Shown here one piece after another: positions 1-8,364 of a DNA stretch of 64,000 bases. The notes under the pieces were generated by a model. The model did no database searches. It was not told the origin of the DNA and saw only the letters and a program-made list of their open reading frames with translations. The stretch is from Actinomycetota bacterium (GTDB taxonomy: Bacteria; Actinomycetota; Actinomycetes; Nanopelagicales; Nanopelagicaceae). The stretch's first letter is position 1. Each line of letters opens with the position of its first letter. The stretch spans positions 1 to 64,000 of the forward strand of contig RGJX01000001.1 in assembly GCA_010023045.1 (NCBI GenBank), in the 5' to 3' direction. The translations under genes were made by a program, and so were the position numbers.

Positions 1-1
1 T

Positions 2-295
2 ATCGCCGATCCCGAAATGATGCGATTAGTGATGCGGGAAGAGCCGGATGCCTATCCGATATCTGTTCATACCGGGGCTGGAATAGAAGCTTTAATCAAT
101 GCGATTGAAGCATCACTTCCTAGGCCAAAAGTTGAAGTACGTACCTTGATTCCCTACAACCGAGGTGACCTTGTGAGTCGGATTCATGAAGAGGGCGAGA
201 TTTTGCGCGAAGAGCACTTAGCCGAAGGAACTTCGTTACATGCCAGGGTGGATGGTGCGCTAGCGCACCTGCTTGAGAAATTTGTTCGGGTCTAG
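2..295 (+). CDS. hflX: GTPase HflX, C-terminal end (5' partial)
   Basis: The reading frame is open from the first bases of the window and stops at 293-295, so only the last ~97 residues are present. The segment contains the end of the G domain (a '[13 protein letters not shown]' G5-like stretch) followed by the short C-terminal domain typical of HflX, a ribosome-associated GTPase that splits stalled 70S ribosomes. The stop codon overlaps the lexA stop on the other strand by 4 bases, so the two genes converge. hflX next to lexA is a common actinobacterial order. The Walker A region lies outside the window, so identity rests on the C-terminal part and on context. Confidence 0.8.
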   Translation: MADPEMMRLVMREEPDAYPISVHTGAGIEALINAIEASLPRPKVEVRTLIPYNRGDLVSRIHEEGEILREEHLAEGTSLHARVDGALAHLLEKFVRV

Positions 296-957
296 CGAAC
301 CGAACGGAGTACCGCCGTTACCTTTCCAAGAATCTCGCAGCTATCGCCATTTATAGGGGCGTAGTTTTCATTTGCCGGAAGTAGCCAGATATGGCCATCT
401 TTCTTTGAGAAGGTCTTTACGGTTGCCTCACCATCAATCATCGCGGCAACAATCTCGCCCTTGTTGCAATCTTTTTGGGAACGAATCACAACGTAATCGC
501 CATCGCAGATCGCAGCATCAACCATTGAGTCGCCAACAACTTTGAGCATAAACAATTCACCTTCGCCTACCAACGTGGAGGGGAGTGGAAAGAGCTCTTC
601 AACATTTTGTTCGGCGAGGATCGGGCCACCGGCAGCGATTCGTCCGACAAGTGGGACGTTATAAGTCTTCTCGGGTTTGATATCTTCAAATCTCTCATCG
701 CCCGGAGTTAATACTTCTAGCGCTCTACCTCTTGAGGGATCACGACGGATCCAGCCCTTGGTTTCCAGGGCCTCGAGTTGGTACTTAACACTTGAGGGGG
801 AGGCGAGCCCGGCAGCCTCACCAATTTCACGCATCGATGGTGGATAGCCCTTCTCTTCCATCGCGCTCTTAATCGCTTGAAGGATCTTAAGTTGGCGGGA
901 GGTCAGGCCATTCTCATCAACGGGGCCGTCTGGGAGCTCAGAGATTTTCGGGGTCAT
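292..957 (-). CDS. lexA: SOS repressor LexA
   Basis: 221 residues, normal for the family. Residues ~18-85 form the winged helix-turn-helix DNA-binding domain (motif '[19 protein letters not shown]'). Residues ~100-220 are the S24 self-cleaving peptidase domain: the scissile bond is Ala109-Gly110 in 'GRIAAGGPI', the nucleophile Ser144 in 'VGDSMVD', and the general base Lys181 in 'EATVKTF'. LexA represses DNA-damage genes until RecA filaments trigger cleavage. The gene diverges from a LysM protein gene, with operator-like sites for both in the gap, so autoregulation is expected. Its likely targets inside this window are that LysM gene and the dnaE2 cassette at 59.3 kb, which carry matching operators. 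Confidence 0.97.
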   Translation of the reverse strand: MTPKISELPDGPVDENGLTSRQLKILQAIKSAMEEKGYPPSMREIGEAAGLASPSSVKYQLEALETKGWIRRDPSRGRALEVLTPGDERFEDIKPEKTYNVPLVGRIAAGGPILAEQNVEELFPLPSTLVGEGELFMLKVVGDSMVDAAICDGDYVVIRSQKDCNKGEIVAAMIDGEATVKTFSKKDGHIWLLPANENYAPINGDSCEILGKVTAVLRSVR

Positions 958-991
958 GGCTAGAAGTTTAGAACAAATTTACGAGGATTTC

Positions 992-1003
992 AAACAAATG
1001 TTC
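992..1003 (-). promoter_or_regulatory. LexA operator of lexA (one mismatch)
   Basis: Read on the minus strand the site is GAAC-ATTT-GTTT, one base off the actinobacterial LexA consensus GAAC-N4-GTTC. It lies about 35 bases upstream of the lexA start codon, the expected place for autorepression. A second half-site (GAAC at 971-974 on the plus strand) lies closer to the start but lacks a matching partner. Confidence 0.6.
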
Positions 1004-1012
1004 TAAAAAAAC

Positions 1013-1061
1013 TTGCCGATGTCAGTGGCGGGGTGTACCTTTAGCTTTAGAACAGACGTTC
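1013..1061 (+). promoter_or_regulatory. SOS promoter of the LysM gene with LexA operator
   Basis: A -35-like TTGCCG (1013-1018) and a -10-like TACCTT (1036-1041) are separated by 17 bases. Right after the -10, at 1050-1061, sits a perfect operator GAAC-AGAC-GTTC, flanked by the outer bases TA and GA. The operator covers the predicted transcription start, so bound LexA should block initiation. The operator is firm; the promoter hexamers are an inference from spacing. Confidence 0.7.
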
Positions 1062-1121
1062 GAAGAGTATCCCCACTCTCAACGCTCGTTCTAGAGATAA
1101 GGCTAGAAATAGCTGGAGAGA

Positions 1122-1472
1122 ATGATGACGATCGCTATCAATCCGTCCCCCTTAAATGGCCAATCGCAACTGCGCCTCACCCCCCGAGGCCGAGCACTTG
1201 CCCGGCTTGCGGTTGTCTCATCTCTCTCCATCCTTCTTTTAGCTGGTTTTTCGCTATTTTCGGGCGCTTCTGCTGGGTCCTCTGATTCGGTATCGACTAC
1301 GCCCTATATGAAGATCACTGTGAAACCGGGTGAGACTCTCTGGTCTATCGCGGCAAATCTAAGTGGCTCTGGGGATCGCCGCGACCTCGTAGATGAGTTA
1401 ATTGAGGTCAACCGTTTGAAGAGCCCCGAGTTAGTTGCTGGCCAGAAGATTTATATCCCGACACGCGGCTAG
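1122..1472 (+). CDS. SOS-induced LysM protein (DivS / ChiZ-like division inhibitor)
   Basis: 116 residues. Residues ~26-50 form one hydrophobic segment (signal anchor), followed by a short linker and a LysM peptidoglycan-binding domain at ~62-113 ('ITVKPGETLWSIAANL' start, 'LVAGQKIYIP' end). A clear Shine-Dalgarno GGAGAG lies at 1115-1120; two ATG codons overlap at the start (1122 and 1125). The order lexA (divergent) - LysM protein - nrdR matches Mycobacterium Rv2719c/ChiZ and Corynebacterium DivS, where the protein delays division after DNA damage. A LexA operator lies upstream. The function is transferred by synteny and domain; only the LysM part is recognisable from sequence. Confidence 0.85.
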   Translation: MMTIAINPSPLNGQSQLRLTPRGRALARLAVVSSLSILLLAGFSLFSGASAGSSDSVSTTPYMKITVKPGETLWSIAANLSGSGDRRDLVDELIEVNRLKSPELVAGQKIYIPTRG

Positions 1473-1518
1473 TTACCTAGCGATGTATTGCGAACTCTAA
1501 ACCCTTGCTTTACTCTTA

Positions 1519-1565
1519 CCCCTAGATATTGGGGTTAAAAAGCGGTAGGCTTCCATAAGTAGTGG
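1519..1565 (+). promoter_or_regulatory. Tandem NrdR boxes upstream of nrdR-nrdJ
   Basis: Box 1 (1519-1534) is CCCC-TAGATATT-GGGG, an almost perfect palindrome that matches the AT-rich core of the NrdR consensus (ACAC-WATATATW-GTGT). Box 2 (1550-1565) is weaker, ending in TAGTGG. Their starts are 31 bases apart, i.e. about three helical turns, the spacing known for paired NrdR boxes. This predicts that NrdR represses its own operon, and therefore nrdJ, when deoxynucleotides are plentiful. Confidence 0.65.
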
Positions 1566-1631
1566 TTCAAAGCCGAATCTCTGATACACCCAAAATCGGG
1601 AATTTCCCAGCATTGAAAGGAAAGACACGCC

Positions 1632-2129
1632 GTGAACTGTCCCTTCTGTCGGAACGAGGAGTCTCGAGTCGTTGACTCGCGCCCTGCCGATGAAGGAACG
1701 GCAATCCGTCGTCGTCGCGAATGCACCACTTGTGGCTCTCGCTTCTCCACTCAGGAAACAGCTGTTCTCTCCATCATCAAGAGAAGCGGCGCGACTGAAC
1801 CCTTTAGTCGCGAGAAGGTCATCAATGGCGTCCGCAAGGCATGCCAGAACCGCCCGGTCTCCGATGATGATTTAGCTCTGCTCGCACAGCGAGTTGAAGA
1901 GTCGCTCCGCTCGACTGGCCAAGCTGAGATTGAGGCCCAAGAAGTCGGTATGGCGATTCTCTCACCGCTGCGCGAATTAGATGAGGTGGCTTACCTGCGA
2001 TATGCCTCGGTATACCGTAACTTTTCCTCCCTTGAAGATTTCGAAGGTGAGATCGCACTTCTCCGCGCTATACCTTCCGAAAAGATTTCAGAGTCGAAAA
2101 CCCAAGTTTCTTCCCCGCAACTTAAATGA
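1632..2129 (+). CDS. nrdR: Transcriptional repressor NrdR
   Basis: 165 residues, starting at GTG 1632 behind an AAGGAAAG ribosome site. The N-terminus has the zinc ribbon with Cys3, Cys6, Cys31 and Cys34 ('NCPFC' and 'CTTCGSRF'). Residues ~48-138 are an ATP-cone domain, which senses ATP/dATP and controls DNA binding. NrdR represses ribonucleotide reductase genes. Here it sits directly upstream of nrdJ (about 80-100 bases, no terminator seen), so the repressor and its target probably form one operon controlled by the paired boxes at 1519-1565. Confidence 0.96.
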   Translation: MNCPFCRNEESRVVDSRPADEGTAIRRRRECTTCGSRFSTQETAVLSIIKRSGATEPFSREKVINGVRKACQNRPVSDDDLALLAQRVEESLRSTGQAEIEAQEVGMAILSPLRELDEVAYLRYASVYRNFSSLEDFEGEIALLRAIPSEKISESKTQVSSPQLK

Positions 2130-2226
2130 CGCGTCCGATAAGTAGTTAGAAGAGAACTGAATAAAGCAGTAAAAACTAAAAGCTATAAAACAAAACTAAA
2201 GATTTCTAGATATGGAGAAAAAGAGA

Positions 2227-5046
2227 ATGTCGGACACGGTTATCAATCGCGCTGGTGGAAAGAACAAGCTTGGAAAAGGCCTCCAAATGGAGCGAGTTTT
2301 CAGCACTCCTGGAGTACATCCTTACGACCAGGTGAATTGGGAGCGTCGCGATGTAGTCCAATCCAATTGGAAAACTGGCGAGACCGTCTTCGAACAGAAA
2401 GGCGTCGAATTTCCTGACTTCTGGTCAGTAAACGCCTCCACCATCGTGACCACGAAATATTTCCGTGGCGCTGTCGGACATGAGAACCGTGAATGGTCAC
2501 TAAAGCAAGTAATTGATCGTGTAGTTCTTACTTACACAAAAGCTGGAAAAGAGTTTGGTTATTTTGCAACTCCACAAGATGCTGAAGTTTTTGAGCACGA
2601 ACTTACCTACATGCTCCTTCACCAGGTCTTCTCCTTCAACTCCCCAGTCTGGTTTAACGTCGGAACCACCGCTCCACAACAAGTCTCTGCCTGCTTCATC
2701 CTCTCTGTCGATGACACGATGGATTCGATCCTTAACTGGTATCGCGAAGAGGGCATGATCTTCAAAGGTGGCTCAGGCGCCGGTTTAAATCTCTCCAGAA
2801 TTCGCTCCTCAAAGGAACTTCTCCGCTCCGGTGGAACCGCTTCGGGCCCCGTCTCCTTTATGCGTGGCGCTGATGCCTCAGCTGGCACCATCAAATCCGG
2901 TGGCGCTACTCGCCGGGCTGCGAAGATGGTTGTTCTAGATGTCGATCACCCAGATGTCGAAGAATTCATTGAAACAAAGGTCCGCGAAGAAGAGAAGATC
3001 CGCGTCCTCCGTGATGCTGGATTTGATATGGATCTCGGTGGAAAAGATGTCATCTCTGTTCAATACCAGAATGCAAATAACTCAGTCCGCGTTAATGATG
3101 AATTTATGCGCGCCTATGAGAACGGCGCGAAGTTCGGTCTACGTGCTCGCTCAACGGGTGAAGTAATTGAAGAGATTGATGCAAAGTCCCTCTTCCGCAA
3201 GATGGCTGAAGCTGCTTGGGCTTGCGCCGATCCAGGTATCCAATACGACACAACGATTAATGATTGGCACACAAACCCTGAGACTGGCCGTATTAACGCG
3301 TCGAATCCCTGCTCTGAGTACATGTCGCTAGATAACTCATCTTGCAACCTCGCATCTTTGAACTTGATGAAGTTCCTAAAGAGCGATGGTTCATTTGATG
3401 TAAAGAATTTTGTTAAGTCAACTGAGCTAATTATTACCGCTATGGATATCTCAATCTGCTTCGCTGATTTCCCAACCGAAGCAATCGGAGTGACTACCCG
3501 CGCATATCGCCAACTCGGAATTGGATATGCAAATCTTGGTGCCCTTTTGATGGCTTCTGGACTTGCATACGATTCTGAAGGTGGCCGAGCGCTCGCTGGC
3601 GCGATTACATCTTTGATGACCGGAACTTCATATCGCCGTTCCGCTGAAATCGCTGGCATCGTCGGTGCATACGACGGTTACGCTCGTAACGCAGCTGCGC
3701 ATACCCGAGTGATGAAGAAGCACCAAGCTGCATCTCTCTCTGCAAAGCCGCTCTCAACTCTCGATCGCGATGTCTGGACCGAGGCCAATAAGCAATGGGA
3801 TAGCTGCCTCTCAATCGGTGAGAAAAACGGCTGGCGTAATGCCCAGGCCTCTGTTCTTGCCCCAACCGGAACTATCGGCTTGATGATGGATTGCGATACA
3901 ACCGGTATCGAGCCAGATTTCTCACTAGTTAAGTTCAAGAAGCTGGTCGGCGGCGGATCGATGCAGATCGTCAACCAGACCGTTCCGCTAGCTCTTAAGA
4001 AACTTGGCTATACCGATGAGACGATCGAAGCAATCGTCGAGTACATCACTTCAAACGGCCATGTTGTTGATGCCCCTGGTCTAAAGCCAGAGCATTACGA
4101 CGTCTTCGACTGCGCACTTGGAGCGCGTTCAATCGCTCCAATGGGCCACGTCCGAATGATGGCGGCATGCCAGCCATTCCTCTCTGGCGCAATCTCAAAG
4201 ACCGTTAACCTCCCTGAGGATGCAACGGTTGAAGATGTTGAAGAGGTTTACTACGAAGGTTGGAAGCTAGGACTTAAGGCGATCGCGATCTATCGCGACA
4301 ATTGCAAGGTCGGCCAACCACTATCTGATGCAAAGGCAACTAAGAAAGAAGAGAGTTCTTCGGTAGCAGCACCTGCTCCTGCAACTCGCAAGCGTCTTCC
4401 AAAGTCACGCCCATCGCGCACCACTTCATTCTCCGTTGGTGGTGCTGAGGGTTACATGACCGCCGGAACTTATGAAGATGGCCAACTCGGAGAAATCTTC
4501 TTAAAGCTTGGAAAGCAAGGTTCAACTCTTGCTGGAGTTATGGATGCATTCTCAATCGCAGTCTCAATCGGTATTCAATACGGAGTACCGCTAGAAACTT
4601 ACGTTCAGAAGTTCACAAACTCTCGCTTCGAACCAGCTGGCATGACCGATGACCCAGACATCCGCATGGCCCAATCCATGATGGATTACATCTTCCGTCG
4701 CCTTGCTCTTGATTACCTACCTCATGATGTCCGTGCTGCCTATGGAATCTATTCCGCAGCCGAGCGCGCTAACGCTTTGGAGACTGGCGAATATGCCCAG
4801 GCTCAAGAAGTTGCAGCGCCATCTGCAGAGCCAGTAATTGAAGCTAAAGCAAAACCAGTTGAAGTGAAGATCGAATCTGCTCCATCCCAAACACCAACTC
4901 AAATCGGTTCTTCAACAGAACTACTTGAGAAGATCGCTGGCATAAAGTCCGATGCACCGCTCTGCGTAACCTGCGGAGTAAAGATGCGCGCATCTGGAGC
5001 CTGCTATGTCTGCGAGGGTTGCGGATCCACATCTGGTTGCTCCTGA
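2227..5046 (+). CDS. nrdJ: Adenosylcobalamin-dependent (class II) ribonucleotide reductase
   Basis: 939 residues from ATG 2227. An ATG also exists at 2212, but the GGAG at 2214-2217 stands nine bases before ATG 2227, which favours the later start. The enzyme makes deoxynucleotides with a cobalamin-generated thiyl radical and needs no oxygen or small subunit. Visible landmarks are 'FNSPVWFNVG', 'GGSGAGLNLS', 'NPCSEYM' followed by 'SSCNLASLNL', and 'APTGTIGLMMDCDTTGIEP'. After an Ala/Glu/Lys-rich linker the C-terminus ends in a CxxC...CxxC-type motif ('CVTCG', 'CYVCEGCG', final 'GCS'), which re-reduces the active site. No cobalamin riboswitch was seen upstream. It is the only ribonucleotide reductase in the window. 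Confidence 0.97.
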   Translation: MSDTVINRAGGKNKLGKGLQMERVFSTPGVHPYDQVNWERRDVVQSNWKTGETVFEQKGVEFPDFWSVNASTIVTTKYFRGAVGHENREWSLKQVIDRVVLTYTKAGKEFGYFATPQDAEVFEHELTYMLLHQVFSFNSPVWFNVGTTAPQQVSACFILSVDDTMDSILNWYREEGMIFKGGSGAGLNLSRIRSSKELLRSGGTASGPVSFMRGADASAGTIKSGGATRRAAKMVVLDVDHPDVEEFIETKVREEEKIRVLRDAGFDMDLGGKDVISVQYQNANNSVRVNDEFMRAYENGAKFGLRARSTGEVIEEIDAKSLFRKMAEAAWACADPGIQYDTTINDWHTNPETGRINASNPCSEYMSLDNSSCNLASLNLMKFLKSDGSFDVKNFVKSTELIITAMDISICFADFPTEAIGVTTRAYRQLGIGYANLGALLMASGLAYDSEGGRALAGAITSLMTGTSYRRSAEIAGIVGAYDGYARNAAAHTRVMKKHQAASLSAKPLSTLDRDVWTEANKQWDSCLSIGEKNGWRNAQASVLAPTGTIGLMMDCDTTGIEPDFSLVKFKKLVGGGSMQIVNQTVPLALKKLGYTDETIEAIVEYITSNGHVVDAPGLKPEHYDVFDCALGARSIAPMGHVRMMAACQPFLSGAISKTVNLPEDATVEDVEEVYYEGWKLGLKAIAIYRDNCKVGQPLSDAKATKKEESSSVAAPAPATRKRLPKSRPSRTTSFSVGGAEGYMTAGTYEDGQLGEIFLKLGKQGSTLAGVMDAFSIAVSIGIQYGVPLETYVQKFTNSRFEPAGMTDDPDIRMAQSMMDYIFRRLALDYLPHDVRAAYGIYSAAERANALETGEYAQAQEVAAPSAEPVIEAKAKPVEVKIESAPSQTPTQIGSSTELLEKIAGIKSDAPLCVTCGVKMRASGACYVCEGCGSTSGCS

Positions 5047-5084
5047 TCAGAAAAAAGGTCATAGCAAACTCATAAGGTTCAGCA

Positions 5085-7076
5085 ATGAGCCTTGAAAAGG
5101 TCAGAAACGCTCTAGCTGCTGCAATTAATGCGATTGATGGCTCTCCTCGTGAGGGCCAGATCGCCATGGCCGAAGCGGTCGCTAATGCCCTCTCTGATCG
5201 TCACCATCTCCTTGTCCAAGCTGGAACCGGAACGGGAAAGTCTCTTGCCTACCTAGTCCCTGCTCTTGTTCACGGCAAACGGGTACTTGTTGCAACCGCA
5301 ACATTGGCGCTCCAGCGCCAACTTGTAGAGCGCGACCTTCCTCGAGTTAAGGAGGCCCTCGAAGAAGAGCTAGGACGTGAAATTTCATTTGCTGTTTATA
5401 AGGGCGTTGGAAATTATCTATGTCTCCAAAAGATGAACGCAGATGAGAGCCACGATTCCGAAGTATTGGTAGATATCTCAACTCTAGAGCGCGATGCCCG
5501 TCGCCTTAGAGAGTGGGCAGCAAAACCTGGAATCTCTGGAGATCGCGATGATGCTCCCGAAGTTGATCGAAGAGTCTGGCTCGCTAACTCAACTTCTGGA
5601 AGAGAGTGTGTAGGGGCCGATGAATGTAGATTTGGGAGCGAGTGTTTTGCGGTAAATGCAAAGGCAAAGGCCCAAACTGCCGACATTGTCGTCACCAATC
5701 ACACCTTGCTCGCTATTGAGATTGTCGATTCGCATCCAATCCTTCCCGAACGTGATGCGGTCATTCTTGATGAAGCCCATGAATTCATGGATCGCACAAC
5801 CCAAGCCGTAACCGAAGAATTGACCGCCGGAAGAGTCTCTCGTGCTGCCGCAATGGCCAGAAAACATATGCCTGGCAAACTTGCAAATGCTTTTGATAAA
5901 GCCGCTGATTCATTTGCCGATGCATTGGATAGCTACAGCAATGATTACCGAAGTAGAAGTGAAGAGGAACGAAGGCTAGTTGAGTTACCTGACGAACTAG
6001 TCGCACCGATAAGAAAGGTGAAAGAAGCAGCCGAAGCGGTGGTTGCCGCGATAAATGCAGATAGTGAAATTATCGATCCAGACACGATCGCTGAGCGAGC
6101 CCGAGTCAAAGGCGCGGTCAATGAAGTAAAGACAACTGCCCAAAAACTACTGAAAAATAGCGATGGCAGCGTCCTTTGGTTTGAGCCAAATTTCTCAACT
6201 CTCTATCTCGCACCGTTGGATGTCTCCTCGGTTCTGCGCGAGAATCTCTTTACCCAAACACCGGTCATTGCTACGAGCGCAACGCTCTCGGTTGGAAAGA
6301 GCTTTGATTCGATAGCTAGGAATCTTGGGATAAGTGGTGAATCTGAAGACGAGGAAGATAGCTCTGGGATCGACCCAAGTAATGTCCAGATGCTAGATGT
6401 CGGCTCGCCCTTCGATTTTGCTTCCCAAGGAATGCTCTATCTTCCAAAACATCTTCCCGAACCTGGGCGAGATGGACCGAGCGTCGAGGCGCTAGTTGAG
6501 CTCGGTGAGCTGATTGATGCCGCTGGTGGCCGAACCCTTGCGCTATTTTCTTCTTGGCGGGGAGTCGAGATGGCCGATGACCATCTTCGCCGAGTCTTGG
6601 CTGAACTCCCAATAAAGATCATCACACAAAAGCGCGGCGATAGCGTCGGAACGCTTGTTGATCGCTTCGCTGAAGATCCAAATTCGATACTTCTTGGAAC
6701 GATGAGTTTATGGCAAGGCGTTGATGTCCCAGGTCCTGCTTGCACGCTAGTTGCGATTGATCGAATTCCTTTTCCAAGACCAGATGACCCGGTGATGTCG
6801 GCGCGCGCTTCAAAAGCTGATGCCACGGGAGGCTCAGGGTTTATGCAAGTCTCTCTTCCCCGCGCCGCACTTCTGCTTGCTCAAGGCACCGGAAGATTGA
6901 TTCGCTCCATAGATGATCGGGGAGTAGTTGCAATTCTCGATTCGCGCATCGTCAATAAGCGATATGGATCGGTCTTACTTAATTCAATGCCGCCACTTTG
7001 GCGTACTAGCGAAGGCGATGTTGTTAAGGAATCGCTTCGAAGGCTTAATCAACAATTTCTTGAAGCCGGGCGCTAA
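5085..7076 (+). CDS. dinG: DinG/XPD-type ATP-dependent DNA helicase
   Basis: 663 residues. Walker A 'GTGTGKS' at 47-53, the DEAH box at 229-232, and the C-terminal helicase motif 'QGTGRLIRS' near residue 605 mark a superfamily 2 XPD/DinG helicase. Four cysteines (113, 175, 181, 187) between motifs I and II have the pattern expected for a 4Fe-4S cluster ligand set. Such helicases unwind 5'-3', including R-loops and forked DNA. The gene follows nrdJ by 38 bases on the same strand. No LexA operator was seen in front of it, so the SOS link of E. coli dinG does not show here. Its 3' end overlaps the convergent Nudix gene by 32 bases. Confidence 0.92.
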   Translation: MSLEKVRNALAAAINAIDGSPREGQIAMAEAVANALSDRHHLLVQAGTGTGKSLAYLVPALVHGKRVLVATATLALQRQLVERDLPRVKEALEEELGREISFAVYKGVGNYLCLQKMNADESHDSEVLVDISTLERDARRLREWAAKPGISGDRDDAPEVDRRVWLANSTSGRECVGADECRFGSECFAVNAKAKAQTADIVVTNHTLLAIEIVDSHPILPERDAVILDEAHEFMDRTTQAVTEELTAGRVSRAAAMARKHMPGKLANAFDKAADSFADALDSYSNDYRSRSEEERRLVELPDELVAPIRKVKEAAEAVVAAINADSEIIDPDTIAERARVKGAVNEVKTTAQKLLKNSDGSVLWFEPNFSTLYLAPLDVSSVLRENLFTQTPVIATSATLSVGKSFDSIARNLGISGESEDEEDSSGIDPSNVQMLDVGSPFDFASQGMLYLPKHLPEPGRDGPSVEALVELGELIDAAGGRTLALFSSWRGVEMADDHLRRVLAELPIKIITQKRGDSVGTLVDRFAEDPNSILLGTMSLWQGVDVPGPACTLVAIDRIPFPRPDDPVMSARASKADATGGSGFMQVSLPRAALLLAQGTGRLIRSIDDRGVVAILDSRIVNKRYGSVLLNSMPPLWRTSEGDVVKESLRRLNQQFLEAGR

Positions 7077-7506
7077 TTGTTGGCCAGCTCCTTGCAAAAC
7101 TAGGGTGAAGGTTTACCGAACCTACCTCTTCGATGAGAAACCAGCGTAAATCAATAGTTTCATGGTTATTCTCAAAGACCATACCCTCGGGTTCAAGGTG
7201 AGCAACAATCGTTTCATAGCTCCAATCGCCGTGATCATCGAGATGCGTAAATCGAGCTGTTACATACTTCCCATCAATCCCAATCTCTTCATTACTCTCA
7301 CGCAGCGCTGCTTCTAGTGCGCTTTCATGCGAATCTCTAGCGCCTCCCGGTATTCCCCACGTATCACCGTTATGCACCCAAGGCGCTCGGTGCTGTAACA
7401 AGATCTCTCGGGAGCGGAAGAGAAGTAAGCCCGCAGCGCCATTTAAGCCCCAATGTCTTGAGCCACACTGACAATTCACCCAACCATCGCCATCACGAAC
7501 TGCCAT
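7045..7506 (-). CDS. Nudix hydrolase
   Basis: 153 residues. The Nudix box is complete: G-x5-E-x7-R-E-S-x-E-E-x-G ('GGARDSHESALEAALRESNE' and following). The N-terminus has the 'CQCGSRHWGLNGAAGLLL' lead-in seen in an actinobacterial subfamily, with two cysteines and a histidine that may bind a metal. These enzymes cleave nucleoside diphosphates linked to another group; the substrate cannot be read from the sequence. The gene stands alone between the convergent dinG and a divergent secreted protein gene. Confidence 0.9.
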   Translation of the reverse strand: MAVRDGDGWVNCQCGSRHWGLNGAAGLLLFRSREILLQHRAPWVHNGDTWGIPGGARDSHESALEAALRESNEEIGIDGKYVTARFTHLDDHGDWSYETIVAHLEPEGMVFENNHETIDLRWFLIEEVGSVNLHPSFARSWPTISARLQEIVD

Positions 7507-7574
7507 GCCCGCTAGTTTTCCACAGAAATTTGGTTTGGGCTCCGGGGGCAGGAAATTACTTCTAACGTGAGTAG

Positions 7575-8306
7575 ATGCGCCGTCTACTCATAGCCTTACT
7601 AATTGCAACAATTTCCATCGCAACCCCCGTACACGGAGAAGAGTGTGATGGTGATACTTGTATTGATGTAAGCGCCGATGATGATAACCATATTGTCATC
7701 AAGGTTAAGAAAGGCAAACCTGGATCGGCTACAACTACGACTCCATCGCCACGCCCCACCGCTACTGCAACTGCGAAACAACCTTGGATTCCCTGGTTGC
7801 CAAAGCCCGCTGCAACAACATCACCGCGGCCGAAATCTACAAAGATAAGTAAACCTAGAGTCCGCAAGCCAAGAGTTTCGAAGATCAGCTCCTCACAATT
7901 AGCCGATCAGGTAAAACGGATGCTGCCTGGCGGCCTCATTCTCACCCAACCGATGAGCACCGCCCTATTGAGAGAGCCAGTTAACTTCTTCACTACTGTT
8001 CCGGCTTCATTTCAAACCGTAATCGTGGTTCTCGAGGTTCCAATTCTGATTACGCTAAAGGCTCTATATAAATGGGAATTCGGCGATGGAAACTCTCAGA
8101 CCACAGTTCATCCGGGGGCGCCTTATCCGGCATCTCTAATTAAGAATAAATATCAAGAATCGGGTGAGTACGAAGTCGACCTACAGGTTACCTGGTCTGG
8201 AACTTGGCGTGCCGGCGCTCTATCTGGGCCGATAAAGGGAAGTATCAATCAGAACTTTGAGCGGACAATCTCCATCTACAAAGCCGACACTACATTTACT
8301 CGATAG
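7575..8306 (+). CDS. Secreted protein with a PKD-like domain
   Basis: 243 residues. Residues 1-21 form a signal peptide with a likely cleavage after 'PVHG'. Next come an acidic segment with two cysteines (a possible disulfide, 'EECDGDTCID'), a Thr/Pro/Ser-rich linker with repeated 'SPRP' and a basic 'RKPRV' stretch (~45-100). The C-terminal ~110 residues look like a PKD fold, with 'YKWEFGDG' and 'YQESGEYEVDLQVTW'. Such proteins are exported and often bind envelope or adhesion partners. Function is unknown; the neighbours (Nudix, DUF4192) give no hint. Confidence 0.7.
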   Translation: MRRLLIALLIATISIATPVHGEECDGDTCIDVSADDDNHIVIKVKKGKPGSATTTTPSPRPTATATAKQPWIPWLPKPAATTSPRPKSTKISKPRVRKPRVSKISSSQLADQVKRMLPGGLILTQPMSTALLREPVNFFTTVPASFQTVIVVLEVPILITLKALYKWEFGDGNSQTTVHPGAPYPASLIKNKYQESGEYEVDLQVTWSGTWRAGALSGPIKGSINQNFERTISIYKADTTFTR

Positions 8307-8364
8307 TTATCCACAAAATAAAAGTTTCTTCCCATCCGATTAAGTGCTCGCCAATGCTTCGCCC

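Noticed and set aside
2212-2226. ATG 2212 as start of nrdJ
   Set aside because: The GGAG inside this stretch is correctly placed for ATG 2227, and the first five codons look like a ribosome site rather than protein.
2130-2226. Cobalamin riboswitch before nrdJ
   Set aside because: The stretch is short, A-rich and lacks the B12-box; control by the NrdR boxes before nrdR is better supported.
3114-3659. 181-codon open frame antisense to nrdJ
   Set aside because: A shadow of the strongly biased codon use of nrdJ; no family resemblance.
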